A DNA stretch of 64,000 nucleotides from NCBI GenBank assembly GCA_034509495.1, contig CM067514.1:5964259-6028258 (forward strand), written 5' to 3'. The notes under the pieces are model-generated. The model had not been told where the DNA came from and searched no databases. It saw only the letters and a list, made by a program, of their open reading frames with translations. Source of the DNA: Acestrorhynchus altus (lineage: Eukaryota > Chordata > Actinopteri > Characiformes > Acestrorhynchidae). Below are positions 9,701 to 20,967 of this stretch, piece by piece (position 1 is the stretch's first letter; every line of letters starts with the position of its first letter). The translations under genes and the position numbers were made by a program.

Positions 9701-11485
9701 AAAGAACCATGAGTGTTTGATCAGCATGAGTCCAGAGCTTTCTCACAGACTGCTGTTTAAACTAAAGCTGAAGGAGTTTTATCACATACCTTCAGTCTTT
9801 GTTTAGATCACTTTACAGCCTCCTGGATTACTGCGTCACTCTGGGCTGTGGGATGTTGTAATTTCATGTTTTTCTTTGCATGTTAATGTTGGTTATATGA
9901 TTTACTACTTGATAATATTGTCATTAATTATCCATCATTCATATACGGATCATCATGTAATCATTATATGTAATCCATGTACTCTTTTATACATTTTATG
10001 AATCATGAAGCATTATTGAAATCATGTATTCTTGATTAGACTGATAATCATTACTCTAATTAATATTTACTGTGGTATAATCATGACTCACGAGTATGTA
10101 CTCATCCTATAATGAAGATTGTTAATCAGCACTTACACTTTGTACTTTTATATAGTCATCGTATGAAGCATATAGTATATATGTATTCAGTTCACTATTG
10201 ATTACTTTAATTTAGTATTCACTTTATGATCACATTATGAAGATACACATATTTGTCTGCACTCAGTAAGATGTGTTGGACTCAGCATGACCACTGCACT
10301 TAGAATGAACTGTACTAAGCTATGGGTTCATGGTAAAGGACATCTTCTTCCTGTCAGACATGAGGTAATTCAACTTCCCTAAAAAGTTGCTTAGTCAACA
10401 GGTGGAGGATGATATACTCCTTGGTTTTGGTCGTTATCAGCAGGAAACGAACCTCATGTTGACAGGAACAAGGCCATGGAGGAACTGAGGTGATCTTGTG
10501 ATGGAAAACAACAGAGTAAATTTTGTGAACGATGTATGAACTTAAGGATTTTACCATAAATGGTGAGGTAAACAGGAAAATAACTGCCTTATTCTCTTAG
10601 TCATACATTACCAATAGGTCTACGTCATTTTAGGTATAAAGGATGGAGTCAGACGCAAATCTTTGAAGAACTGGGGCATTTATGGCTGATACTCTGTTTT
10701 GAAGCTGTAAAGGTTCTTCCAGCAGGATCCTGGTAGAGAATAAATACTCATTTATTTTTATCCTCTCTATGTCTACCTGACTCCTTCTTATCAAACGAAC
10801 ACGCCGGATAAAAGGGTACCCATTGGGTACGCCGCATTATTTTTTCTTCAGGGAGCACTGGTTCTGCTCCCACCACCGGCCCACGGAGTCAGTATTTTTG
10901 ATGGGATGGAGCTGAGACAAGAAAAGAAAGAAATGATGGTGTAATAATGATTGTGTAATTACTGTGTGAATTATTGTAATGATTTTGTAAACAGTAAACT
11001 AGAGAGTGAAGAGTGATCAGCATGTTAAGTACACTCACCTTCAACTTTTGATTAAATTTGCATTTTTCTGGATTTGAGGGTTTTTTGTGAGCATTAGTTT
11101 CTCTGTAGTAGTTCAGAAATGTTGGGGACGCCGGATATCAGACAACAACTCAGAACACTGCGCGGAATATTTAAGTTTGAGGCCTCAAACCTGCAAAGAG
11201 CACAAAAGAGACATTTCTTTTATCCAGCAGCAGCTTTCACTGACTGAAATACAACCATCACATACATCCAGTCTTCCACACGTGACACTGCTGACACAAC
11301 CTGAAGACCGCATTAGTTTAGTACAATAAACAGTATAAAGCTACACTAAACTGTAAACTATACAACTCTATAAACTACATTTTGCCTGGATATTGTCAAA
11401 TGTTGGTGGCAGTGATAAAAAGAACTGATTTCTATTTCCATTATTTTGTCCAGTGTGCAGTGGCCTTTAGAGTTAAAGCAGTTCA
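9701..11485. other. no gene recognised
   Basis: This is AT-rich sequence with short words such as AATCAT and TGATTA repeated in 9,850-10,250. No frame, RNA gene or mobile-element end is supportable. The stretch lies 3' of the kelch-like relic on the minus strand. Confidence 0.4.
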
Positions 11486-11876
11486 TCACAATTTCTGCTC
11501 CACGTTCATGGGCTGATATTCATACCATTGATCACGGTTCTCGTCATAGTACTCAGAACCATTAAAGGTACCTACAACGTACAAGAAGCCATTCAGGACC
11601 TGGAGGATAAAAAATGAGAAGGAGAGAAGATAATGATGAAGAACAAGAACAGTAGATTATTATTGGTTTCACATTGATGTAAACGATAAAGAGTAAAAGT
11701 GATTTTAATTTTGACTTTAAATTAAAGTGACTTTAATTTTAATTTTTAATTACCTCAATACCAAAATAGCTGTGAGGCTGGTTCATAGGGGACACAGGTG
11801 TCCAGATGTCACGGTGTGGATCGTAGAACTCAGCAGATTTCAGCACGTTACCAAGTGAGAAATGATATCCTCCGAC
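11486..11876 (-). CDS. orphan kelch-repeat C-terminus, two exons
   Basis: Two exons, 11754-11876 (41 codons) and 11486-11599 (37 codons plus TGA), are joined by a 154-base intron with AG and GT borders, both in phase 0. They code about two kelch blades: GGY followed by AEFYDPHRDIW, then GFLYVVG and SEYYDENRDQWYEY. The layout resembles the end of kelch-like (KLHL) adaptors of cullin-3 ubiquitin ligases, KLHL10 being the nearest by memory. The last blade is short: the usual residues between VVG(G)FNG and the EYYD motif are missing. No BTB, BACK or earlier kelch exon lies to the right, where LINE sequence begins. The frame is open, but the gene is at best partial, and it may be a relic. Confidence 0.65.
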
Positions 11877-11949
11877 CTATTCACAGAAAAGCAGGAGTTA
11901 TAGTCTATATTATAGAAACGTTTGACTGCATTAATGTCCACACCATCCG

Positions 11950-12600
11950 TTAAAACTTTAGGCCCCTCACTGATATTTAGCAGCCTTCCAAACGGAAGGT
12001 TTGCTATCGGTCTGTAGTTTGTAAGTTCGTGAGGGTCAAGATTTGGCTTTTTCTAATATGGGATTAATAATTGGATGTTTGAGAGATTTAGGCATGTATC
12101 CTAGACTAAGGGAAGAGTTCACTATGTTGAGTAAGTGATAGTGAATGATTATGATTTGATAGCGAATGATTTAATAGTCATGTGGGTTCTGGATCTAGTG
12201 CACATGAGGATGACTTTGAGGAGCTAATTAAACTAAACTTTCATTAACAGGGTTAAAATGTTCTAGACTCGAATCAGTACCAGCACCAGTACTGTTCTCA
12301 AATGTGTGAGGAGCTGAGGTTGGAGCCAGATTAAGAATCTTTTGTCGAATTTTTTCTATTTTGACGTTAAAGAATGTCATAAAGTCATTACTGGAGATAT
12401 CAGGTGGAATGATTGAGTCTGTGTTGTGGCTGCTGGTTATTTTTGAAAAGGTATTAAACAGGTATCTAGGGTTGTCCTTATTTTTATCTATTAGAGATGC
12501 GATACATAATGATTTTGCTTTAACTAAGGCATGTTTATGATCTGTGATAGTATGTTTCCAGGCTCTAAAAATCTCTAAAAATCTCTAAAAATTTCATTTT
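11950..12600 (-). mobile_element. LINE ORF2 fragment, minus strand
   Basis: Read on the minus strand from 12600 down, broken frames give DNPRYLFNTFSKI, a linker with FMTFFNVKIEKIRQ, and then NLDPHELTNYRPIANLPF, the RT fingers motif (usual 'NYRPIsnlpflsK') of Jockey/CR1-group LINEs. Stops and shifts abound. It meets a plus-strand LINE fragment head to head near 12,600. Confidence 0.7.
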
Positions 12601-14558
12601 AAAAATTTTGTTTGCCGCCATTTGCGTTCGTAACTGCGTGCAAGCTTGACGACCTCCGTGCTAGAATAAAGTTGCAGAGGGACATCCGCGACTGCAACCT
12701 CCTCTGCTTTACTGAATCATGGCTGAACCCAGAGGTACCACGCCATCCAACCGGCCGAGTTCTTCTCGGTCTACCGCATGGACAGAACAATGGAATCGAG
12801 AAAGAAGAGAGGAGGGGGAGTGTGCATGTTTGTAAACAACCGCTGGTGCAACTCCGCCTGCACTGTTACTCTCGCACACTCCTGCACACCGAGTCTGGAA
12901 CTACTGGCACTAAAGTTGCGTCCCTTCTACCTCCATCGGGATATCACCTCCATAATAGTCTGCACGGTCTACATTGCACCTGATGCCAACACTGCCACAG
13001 CGCTGGGTGAACTTCACAAAGTTCTCACCCAGTTTCAGACCCAGCATCAGGACGCACTGTGGTCAGCGATTTCCAGCAATGCTAACCTGAGATTTCCCGA
13101 CCTCTAACAGTACATAAAATGCCCCACCAGAGGCACCAGGACACTGACCACTGCTACACCCCATTTAAAGATGGCTACAGGGCCAAGTCTCATCCACCGT
13201 TCGAGAAATCCGACCATGCGCCATTTTTCTGACACGGCCAGCGGCGCATGCACAGACCCACTCAGAGGAGTGCCCTCGTTCATCATCACTGAGAGAGATG
13301 AGAGGAAAGTGTCAAAGACAGTAAACGCCAGGAAGTCACCGGGACCCAACAGCCTATGTGGTCAGGGTGCTGAGAGCTTGTGCAGATCAGCTGGCTCCTA
13401 TCTTTACTGTCATCTTTTAACCTTTCTGTCACTGAGCACAGTCCCAACGCTTCAAGAGATCCGTGATTGTCCCTGTCCCAAAGAAACCACAGCCAGCCTG
13501 TCTCAACGACTACCACCCTATGGCTGTCACATCAGTCACAATGAAATGCTTTGAAAAGCTTGTCAGAGACTTCAGCACTTCATCACTATCGGACTCCTGA
13601 CCGGTACTGTTCGTGATACTGTCAGAACTTACAGACGATGCCATCATGTATCTGCTCCACACCACACTGTCACATCTGATTACTCGGGAAGGAATAGTTA
13701 TGCTCAGAATGCTGTTTGCTGGACTATAGCTCAGCATTTAACACTATTATTCCTTCTAAACTCACTACTAAGCTGGTAGATCTGGGACTACACCCATTGC
13801 TGTGTGACTGGATATCCAGCTTCCTTACCAACAGACCACAAACAGTGCGGGTGGGGAACCATGTCTCACCCACTGTCACCCTGTGGGTGAGGAGCATTGT
13901 GCTCCTCAGGCTGTGTTCTATCAATTTTGTAATTTCCTTTGTACACCCATGACTGCATGACCACTCTAAGCCCAACATCATTGTGAAGTTTGCTGACTAT
14001 TAATTTGTCGCGGGTGGGCCTGATCTCCGACAATGATGAGAAGGCTTACCTAGGAGGAGATTGCACGCCTGGGAAACTGGTGCCTGGGCAACAATCTCCT
14101 GCTCAATGTCAGCAAACCCAAGGAGCTAATAGTGAACTGCAGCAGAAGACAGACGACAGAGCGCTCAACCAGTACGGCTCAATGGTGCAGAAGAGAGAGT
14201 AGAAAGCTTTCCAATACCTTGGAGGAACATCTGCAAGACGCCTTAGGACTTCCAGACGTTCCTCCACTACCAAGTGAACTTCTATCTTGCACCATCGAGA
14301 ACATCCTCACTTTTTATTTATTCTAAATTGAAGATTGTCAGGATTCTTCAAATATTAAAAAAATTGAAAACAAGGAATGCTCTGGGAGTGTCAAAGAGAA
14401 TGCAAAAGGATGCATCCACACAGGTGAAGAAATAATTTACAAAAGAACCCCGGCGCACTATCTATATAAAGCCTTATTGAAACATGTTGAAAATAAAATG
14501 CTAACGTGTTGGGGCTTCACACAGGTTTTCATCAGGCACAAATGCCATCTCTCACATG
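12169..14558. repeat. tandem duplication, copy 1 (2.39 kb)
   Basis: The block starts ATTTAATAGTCATGTGGG and ends in CTCTCACATG, and it recurs directly as 14,559-16,978. It contains part of the minus-strand LINE, then a plus-strand LINE with an endonuclease-like start (near 12,640) and RT pieces (LLDYSSAFNTIIPSKL at about 13,720, then WISSFLTNRPQTVRVGN). The FADD motif is spoiled here. A short tail near 14,440-14,550 (AACGTGTTGGGGC, CATCAGGCAC) resembles ends of Penelope- or foldback-type elements. Confidence 0.85.
12610..14330 (+). mobile_element. L2/CR1-group LINE, degenerate, copy 1
   Basis: The apurinic endonuclease N-terminus is recognisable from DCNLLCFTESWLNP at about 12,690. RT blocks follow: ARKSPGPN (about 13,330), NDYHPMAVTS in another frame, LDYSSAFNTI (motif A) and the GNNLLLN-like C-terminal region. 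At least eight frame changes are needed. It would have coded a single ORF2 protein that copies RNA at the target site; it is inactive. Confidence 0.8.
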
Positions 14559-16978
14559 ATTTAATAGTCATGTGGGTCTTCTGGATCTAGTACATGAGGA
14601 TGACTTCTTATGAGCTAATTAACTAAACTTTCATTAACAGGAAATGTTCTAGACTCGAACTCAGTACCAGCACCAGTACTGTTCTCAAATGTGTGAGGAG
14701 CTGAGGTTGAGCCAGATTAAGACCTTTTGTCGAATTTTTTCTTTATTTTGACGCTAAAGAATGTCATAAAAGTCATTACTGGAGATATCAGGGGAATGGA
14801 TTGAGTCTGTGTTGTGGCTGGTTATTTTTAAAAGGTATTAAACAGGTATCTAGGGTTGTCCTTATTTTTATCTATATTAGAGATGCGACACATAATGATT
14901 TTTTGCTTTTTAACTACAAAAGCGTTTATGATCTGTGATAGTATGTTTCCAGGCTCTAAAATCTCTAAAAATCTCTAAAAATTTCATTTTAAAAAATTTT
15001 GTTTGCCGCCATTTATGTCAGAATCATGCGGCAAGCTTGACTTAATTCGCAAGCAGAATAAAGTTGCAGAGGGACATCCGCGACTGCAACCTCCTCTGCT
15101 TTACTGAATCATGGCTGAACCCAGAGGTACCACGCCATCCAACCGGCCGAGTTCTTCGGCTCACTGCATGGACACAGAAATAATGCACCGAGAAAGAAGA
15201 GAGGAGGGGGGGTGTGCATGTTTGTAAACAACCGCTGGTGTGACTCCGCTAGCACTGTTACTCTCACACACCCTGCACAATCGAAGCCTGGAACTACTGG
15301 CACTAAAAGTTAAGGCCCCTTCTACCTCCATCGATATCACCCATAATAGTCTGCACGGTCTACATTGCCTAACGCCAACACGGACACAGCGCTGGGTGAA
15401 CTTCACAAAGTTCTCACCCAGTTTCAGAACCAGCATCAGGACGCTGCACTTATTATGGTCAGCGACTTCAGCAATGCCAACCTGAGACGACAGCCCGACC
15501 CTACTCAGTACATAAAATGCCCACCAGAGGCACCGGTGACACTGACCACTGCTACACCCCATTTAAAGATGGCTACAGGCCTCATCCACCGTTCGGGAAA
15601 TCCGACCACTCCGCCATTTTCTGACACGCCAGCGGGCAAGATGCACAGACCCACTCAGAGGAGTGCCCCTGTTCATCATCACTGAGAGAGACGTAACGAA
15701 AGTGTCAAAGACAGTAAACGCCAGGAAGTGACCGGGACCCGACGGCCTATGTGGTCAGGTGCTGAGAGCTTGTGTAGATCAGCTGGCTCCTATCTTTACT
15801 GTCATCTTTAACCTTTCTCTGTCACTGAGCACAGTCCCAACGTGTTTCAAGAGATCCGTGATTGTCCCTGTCCCAAAGAAACCACAGCCAGCCTGTCTCA
15901 ACGACTTCACCCTGTACCCCTCACATCATTCGTGATGAAGTGCTTTGAAAAGCTTGTCAGAGACTTCAGCACTTCATCACTACCGGACTCTCTGGACCGG
16001 GTACTGTTCGCATACTGTCAGAACCGCTCTACAGACGATGCCATCATGCATCTGCTCCACACCACACTGTCACATCTGGACACTGGAAGGAATAGTTATG
16101 GTCCAGAATGCTGTTTGTTGACTATAGCTCAGCATTTAACACTATTATTCCTTCTTAAACTCACTACTGCTGGTAGATCTGGGACTACACTCATTGCTGT
16201 GTGTGACTGGATATCCAGCTTTCCTACCAACAGACCACAAACAGTGCGGGTGGGGGGAACCATGTCTCACCCACTGTCACTCCTGTGGGTGAGGAGCATT
16301 GGTGCCTCAGGCTGTGTCTTCTATCACCCTTTTGTACTCTTTTAGCACTCCATGATCGCATGACCACTGCCCAACATCATTGTGAAGTTTGCTGACGACA
16401 CGGTCGTGGTGGGCCTGATCTCCAACAATGATGAGAAGGCCTACCTAGAGGAGATTGCACGCCTGGGAACCTGGTGCCTGGGCAACAATCTCCTGCTCAA
16501 TGTCAGCAAAACCAAGGAGCTTATAGTGGACTGCAGCAGAAGACAGACGAGGAGCTACCAACCAGTACGGCTCAATGGTGCAGAAGTAGAGAGTAGAAAG
16601 CTTCCAATACCTTGGAGGAACATCTCGCAAGACGCCCTAGGGACTTCAGACTGCTCCTCCACGGCATCATGGAACTTCTACTCCTAAGTAATTCATCGAG
16701 AACATCCTCACTTTTTATTTTTTTAGTTCTAAATCTGAAGATTATTGTGATCTTCAAATATTAAAAAAAAAATTGAAAAAACAAGGAATGCCTCTGGGAG
16801 TGTCAAAGAGAATGCAAGGCATGTGCATCCACACTGGAGGTGAAGAAATACCTAGAGCAAAAGAACCCCGGCGCACTATCCAGAAAAAGCCTTTATTGAA
16901 ACATGGCAAAAAATAAAACATCCAACGTGTTGGGGCCTACACAGGCCTTCATCAGGGCACAAAATGCCATCTCACATG
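14559..16978. repeat. tandem duplication, copy 2 (2.42 kb)
   Basis: This is a direct repeat of 12,169-14,558. The junction at 14,556-14,559 reads CACATG|ATTTAATAG. The bases ATG are shared by the block's left edge (GCGAATG|ATTTAATAG at 12,168) and right edge (CACATG|GAAATCAC at 16,978), a 3-bp microhomology. Differences between the copies are dominated by one- to few-base insertions and deletions. Confidence 0.85.
15040..16690 (+). mobile_element. L2/CR1-group LINE, degenerate, copy 2
   Basis: This is the same element as in copy 1 but with some parts better kept. The palm motif reads IIVKFADDTVVVGLIS (two catalytic Asp) at about 16,377, followed by LEEIARLGTWCLGNNLLLN and SKTKELIVDCSRRQ. Upstream, endonuclease and RT fingers frames are broken. 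The reading frame is not continuous. Confidence 0.8.
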
Positions 16979-17101
16979 GAAATCACATGGAAAGTGTCTA
17001 TATATAAACAAAGTAGCTGCCCCCTACTGGACAAGAATATTAGGGGAGGAGAGGAAGAAGAAAAAAAAAGGAAGCTGGGGGAGGAGAGAAGATGAACAGT
17101 C

Positions 17102-17132
<31 letters not shown>

Positions 17133-17310
17133 ATAGGGATCTGGGGAGGAAGGAAAAAAAAAGTAATAATGATAATTGTAAAATTAAATGAATAATTAAA
17201 TAAAAAAGGAAACTGGGGAGGAAGGAAAAAGTTCAGGAGCTCAAGTCCCATTAACCAGCTCAAAGAAATATTTATGCAAATATTTATGCAAATATTTTTC
17301 ATTGTTTAGT
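16979..17310. other. purine-rich spacer with (AAAT)n
   Basis: There is no gene here. It contains an (AAAT)8-like run at 17,102-17,134 between three related GGGGAGGAnGGAA motifs (about 17,042, 17,144 and 17,215), a small purine-rich repeat cluster. Confidence 0.7.
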
Positions 17311-17525
17311 GACAGGGGCGGCATGGTGGCGCAGTGGATAGTGCTGTTGCCTCACAGCAAGAAGGACCTGGGTTCGGGTGGGGCAACTTGGGAAATTTCT
17401 GTGTACTCCGGTTTCCCCCATAGTCCAAAGACTTGTGCAGTAGGTGAATTGGTGACTCTAAAGTGGCCCTTAGTGTGTGAGTCCTACGATGGAGTAGATG
17501 GAGTAGTAGTATAGAAAATGAATGG
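17311..17525 (+). mobile_element. tRNA-like SINE or related repeat
   Basis: The start GGGGCGGCATGGTGGCGCAG, with GTTGCCTCACAGCAAGAAGG, CTGGGTTCGGGT (box-B-like) and, further on, GTTTCCCCCATAGTCCAAAG and TTGGTGACTCTAAAGTGGCC, is a repeat seen throughout fish genomes. It ends with AATGAATGGATGGA. Confidence 0.75.
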
Positions 17526-17799
17526 ATGGATGTTTAGTGCCATAGTGCTTTTTTCCCCAGTGTATTTTGTTAAATTCAGGTCCAGGCTCAGCTGCACGCT
17601 TCGAAAGCCCAAACAAAACAAAAAACAATTTTTTTATTTGCTACATGGATAATTTAAGTTCAGCTTTTTAATTCATTTGAAAGAGACCTTCAACTCGGTG
17701 TGTTGCTTTTTTTGTTATGATTTTTTCAAAAATTCAAAATGTGTTCATTATATAAATAAAATTACAGTGTCTATGTAGTACTTCATGGATTTCATAAGC

Positions 17800-18085
17800 A
17801 ACACACTACAGCTGTGTATACAAAGTGTAAAGGTAAGAAAAAACAATATATACAATGTTAATTAAAGTGGGAGCGCAGACTTCAGCAGGGTCACAGCCTT
17901 TGGAAAAAAACTCCTCCTGAGTCTGCTGGTACAGGAGTGGATGGTAAGGCCTGCCAGATGGGAAAAGTCTATGGTTTGGATGAGAAGTGTCAGTGATGAT
18001 GTTTCTCACCTTGCCCAGGCAGCGTTTATGATAAATGTCCTGAATGGTGGGAAACTGGTTGTCTGTCATGAGTTCAATGAAAAAA
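17800..18085 (-). mobile_element. LINE ORF2 C-terminal fragment, minus strand
   Basis: On the minus strand the frame reads GKVRNIITDTSHPNHRLFPS and later QTQEEFFSKGCDPAE, the C-terminal 'hp.h.lf..lpSGrry...rt.r...sFfp.av' segment of L2/Rex-like LINEs. Confidence 0.65.
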
Positions 18086-18189
18086 TGCATTGTGTTTAGC
18101 AGCCCAAAGAACCATTTAAGCAAAATTGTTAAATTGTCATGACTTCATACTTAACAATATCCACTGTTTTTAACATTTATCAACATGCA

Positions 18190-18482
18190 GTCTACGAGGT
18201 GTCACTTCACCACTCTCCTTAAACACAGAATAGAGCTGGTTAGAGAGAGTCTTGTCCAAAGGTCTGAGCTTCAGTATCCTGCTCATGCAGGCCTACTGTC
18301 AGTCACTAGAAGTGACTTGGTTCCTTGGTTCCTCTCAGGGTTTCTTCCTTCTAGTCTGAGGGAGTGCCATTGTTGCGTGCTGGCTGCTCATTTGAGGCTT
18401 GGATCCAGATTTCTATAAAGCTGCTTTGTGACAACCTTTGTAATAAAAAGCGCTATATAAATAAACTTTGATTGATTGATGC
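18190..18482 (+). mobile_element. SINE-like repeat with TTGA tail
   Basis: It has GGTTCCTCTCAGGGTTTCTT, then AAAGCGCTATATAAATAAAC and a TTGATTGATTGATG end. Relatives in the window are 19,697-19,765 (inverted), 55,928-56,060 (inverted) and 57,440-57,570. The tail GCGCTATATAAATAAA is typical of fish LINE-mobilised SINEs. Confidence 0.7.
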
Positions 18483-18568
18483 TTGGTCAGGAATGGGGCC
18501 ACAAGAGGGATTGCAGGGTTGTCCCTGTTCAACAGACATGCTACCCTCACTGCTTTTTCCCACAAGTC

Positions 18569-18857
18569 CTATGTCTCTGTATCATTGTCCTCATTTGTTC
18601 GTCGTCGCTTGCGTGAGGTGTACAACCACCAGCAGACTGCAACTCCTAGCACACCAAGAACGGCATACTGGGCAAATTTTCTGAAATTGATCTCTTCGGA
18701 TTTCTTGCTAAGAATCTTGAAAACAGAACCAAAATAACAGCTGTCTTGTTTTTCTGTGGTCGTCCACCGTTTGGAGCATACAGATTCCTGCAGACCAGAA
18801 ACTGCATTTTGGGCCAAGGTTTTGAGGTCCTTCATCTCTGAACTCTTGCTAATACTC
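18569..18857 (-). CDS. small membrane protein A, coding exon 2
   Basis: I do not recognise this family. Exon 2 begins at 18857 after acceptor CTCTATTTTCAG. The first ATG at 18835 opens 88 codons to TAG at 18569. The protein has two related units: an N-terminal one (SISKSSEMKDLKTLAQNAVS, partly upstream of the ATG) and a C-terminal one (ILSKKSEEINFRKFAQYAV) that runs into a membrane segment (about VLGVLGVAVCWWLY) followed by a basic patch RKRRR. This suggests one membrane pass with a cytosolic basic tail. Exon 1 is at about 19,370-19,482 and has no ATG. A paralogue lies at 21.7 kb. Support is shared splice sites, promoter and sequence with that paralogue, not homology to a known family. Confidence 0.6.
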
Positions 18858-19369
18858 CTGAAAATAGAGAAAATACAAGACAGCAATAAGACACATCTTC
18901 TTCAAACATTTTCTACTCAGTGGATGATGTGCTAGTTTTGGTCTTTTTAATTCAAACCTACATGCTTAAAAATGATGGTTCTTCAGGGGTTCTTTGCATC
19001 ATGAGAAGGTTCTTCAGATTAATGCCCAATAATGCATTGTAGATGGTTTTACATGGCACCAAAAATGGTAATTGTTTCAGTGTCAGGCTTGCAACTATAG
19101 AAGAACCCTGTTTAGTGCCACATAGAACTCTTCAAAAGGTTCTATATATAACCCTCGACAAAACATTCTCAATCAATCTGAAGTACACTTTCTTGTGTCA
19201 AGGAACTCTTGATTAATGCAAACGGTTGATTGAGTGTACCTGAACCATTTTCTTTACTAAAGAACCTTTGAAGAAGAGTGTGTAGCTAATTCTACCTAGA
19301 AGTTACATCCATATTGTCTCTGCCTTCTTAGTGAGTTTCTTAGCAACTTACTTATATTTACACACATAC

Positions 19370-19482
19370 CAGAAAAAGGAGATCTTTTAAAACTTTTAAA
19401 ATGACCTTTATTCCTGATCTCTGTTTGTGTCACCTTCACTTTTTGCAGTGAAATGATCTATGGCCAGCAAAGTCAAGTGTTG
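19370..19482 (-). other. gene A untranslated exon 1
   Basis: The right edge is inferred about 30 bases below the TATA element. The left edge is donor CTG|GTATGT at 19370. The segment has no ATG, and the frame that joins exon 2 has a stop (TAA) in it. It is highly similar to 22,626-22,737 in copy B (GTGAAGGTGACACAAACAGA shared). The intron to exon 2 is 512 bases. Confidence 0.55.
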
Positions 19483-19506
19483 ATCAACTCTACAATGGTT
19501 CACCTC

Positions 19507-19580
19507 TTATATTTATAGGCTTGGCAGAGCACCTCTGACATCATTGCATTTATGACATCACTACATTCTATTCCAGTGTA
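19507..19580 (-). promoter_or_regulatory. gene A TATA element and upstream TGACATCA sites
   Basis: On the minus strand CTATAAATATAA (19,507-19,518) is a good TATA box about 30 bases before the inferred start. Upstream, in plus-strand letters, TGACATCATTGCATTTATGA and CATCA give two TGACATCA words about 10 bases apart, one base off the ATF/CREB consensus. The same layout is kept at copy B (22,762-22,830). Promoter function is inferred from conservation and position. Confidence 0.55.
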
Positions 19581-19692
19581 GCCTATGTCAGTAGTTCTTT
19601 TTGATGACCAAACATTTCAGCACCTCTGACATCATTGCATTTATGACATCAGTACATTTGATTCTAGTGTAGCCTATGTCAGTAATCTGTCT
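19528..19692. repeat. about 90-bp direct repeat upstream of gene A
   Basis: CACCTCTGACATCATTGCAT starts at about 19,530 and again at about 19,620. Each copy continues through TTTATGACATCA and TAGCCTATGTCAGTA. Copy B at 22.8 kb has only one unit, so this duplication is private to A. Confidence 0.85.
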
Positions 19693-19696
19693 TTAC

Positions 19697-19760
19697 ATAA
19701 TCAATCAATCAAAGAATCAAAATTGATTTCTATGGCGCTTTTTACAAATGGTGTCACAGA
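19697..19760 (-). mobile_element. SINE tail, inverted
   Basis: ATCAATCAATCAAAG, then GGCGCTTTTTACA and GTCACAGAGCAG, is the reverse of the tail found at 18.4 kb. Confidence 0.6.
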
Positions 19761-20015
19761 GCAGAAACCAACTATTATATCACAGTAGCACCTTAGCATC
19801 CAACTATATCTATACCATAGCAACACCTCAACAGCTGACTCCTACACCGTAGCTTCACCTTTCCAGCCACCTAGCATTATCTTAGAATCCAACTCTTATA
19901 ACACAGTAACCCCTTAGCAACCAACATCCAAACCATAGCAACACCTTAACAGCTGACTCCTACATGTAGCCAACACCTTTTTAGCCACCTAGCAATATCT
20001 TAGCAACCACTGTCA
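19760..20015 (+). repeat. TAGCAAC-type tandem repeat array 1
   Basis: Degenerate units of the form CACCTTAGCAACCAAC, CATAGCAACACCT, CACCTAGCAATATC repeat here with irregular spacing. Further arrays lie at 23.2, 25.8 and (inverted) 31.9 kb. Confidence 0.85.
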
Positions 20016-20904
20016 TTTCCACTGATGACTGGAACAAATTTTCCTGTTCTCCCTTTTTAAGTGTTGTCTGGCACTTGCCAGGCTGCATTTGTGAATAAGA
20101 ATCTGTTCATAATGGCCTGCCTGGTTAAATTAAAGGCTAAATAAATATTAAAAAAACCACTGTAATTAAGTGTTATTCTACATTTCTCCCACATATTAGT
20201 ATAATATAAAAATCATTTGGGTCTAGAGTGTGGTTTCTTACAATCCTTCACTTGTAGGCTTCTAAGTAAACATACTCTAAACCAAAAGGAGTCATTTACT
20301 TGTAATGATTGTGGAACCCTATTGATATTATATAGAAACATCTACTCACAACAACTTTAGATTAAATTCAACTTTATTAGTATTTTATATTCTTTCTTAA
20401 AAGTAGGAAGGATCTTTCTTAAAGGGAGGAAGGGAGGTTGTTAAAAGAATGAATGGCTTCGATCAGCATGATTTCCTCTGAGAGCCTGCTAAGAGCCACA
20501 TAAACACTTTCCTGAAACAAAGAAAAGAGCTGGTTATAGACAGTGTTGTCCAAAGGTCTGTGCACTTACAAGACAAGACAAGAACGTTTACTCTGACCTC
20601 TTGCTTCACCTAGATCAAAATGTGCTGATATGCCCCTGTACACTCTAACACTGAAACAATCTGTATAACTTAATCAAGAATGCAATATAGAATATTTTAC
20701 TACTATCACTACTTAAACATGTTGCACATTCTGTAAGCTGGTGTGGTAAAGTGATATCACTGTAAAAATGTCTGAACATTCCACCATTCATTCCAATGGG
20801 AAAACTACCTGCTGCAATCAAACTAATAAATGGTGCTTACCTGGTACCATATGAACACAGTCAGGCAGTAGGCAATCACACTATTGCCCTTAAGTTTTCT
20901 TCTT

Positions 20905-20967
<63 letters not shown>

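Noticed and set aside
19760..20015. TAGCAAC array as a CRISPR array
   Set aside because: The unit has no fixed repeat-spacer period, and the setting is vertebrate nuclear DNA.
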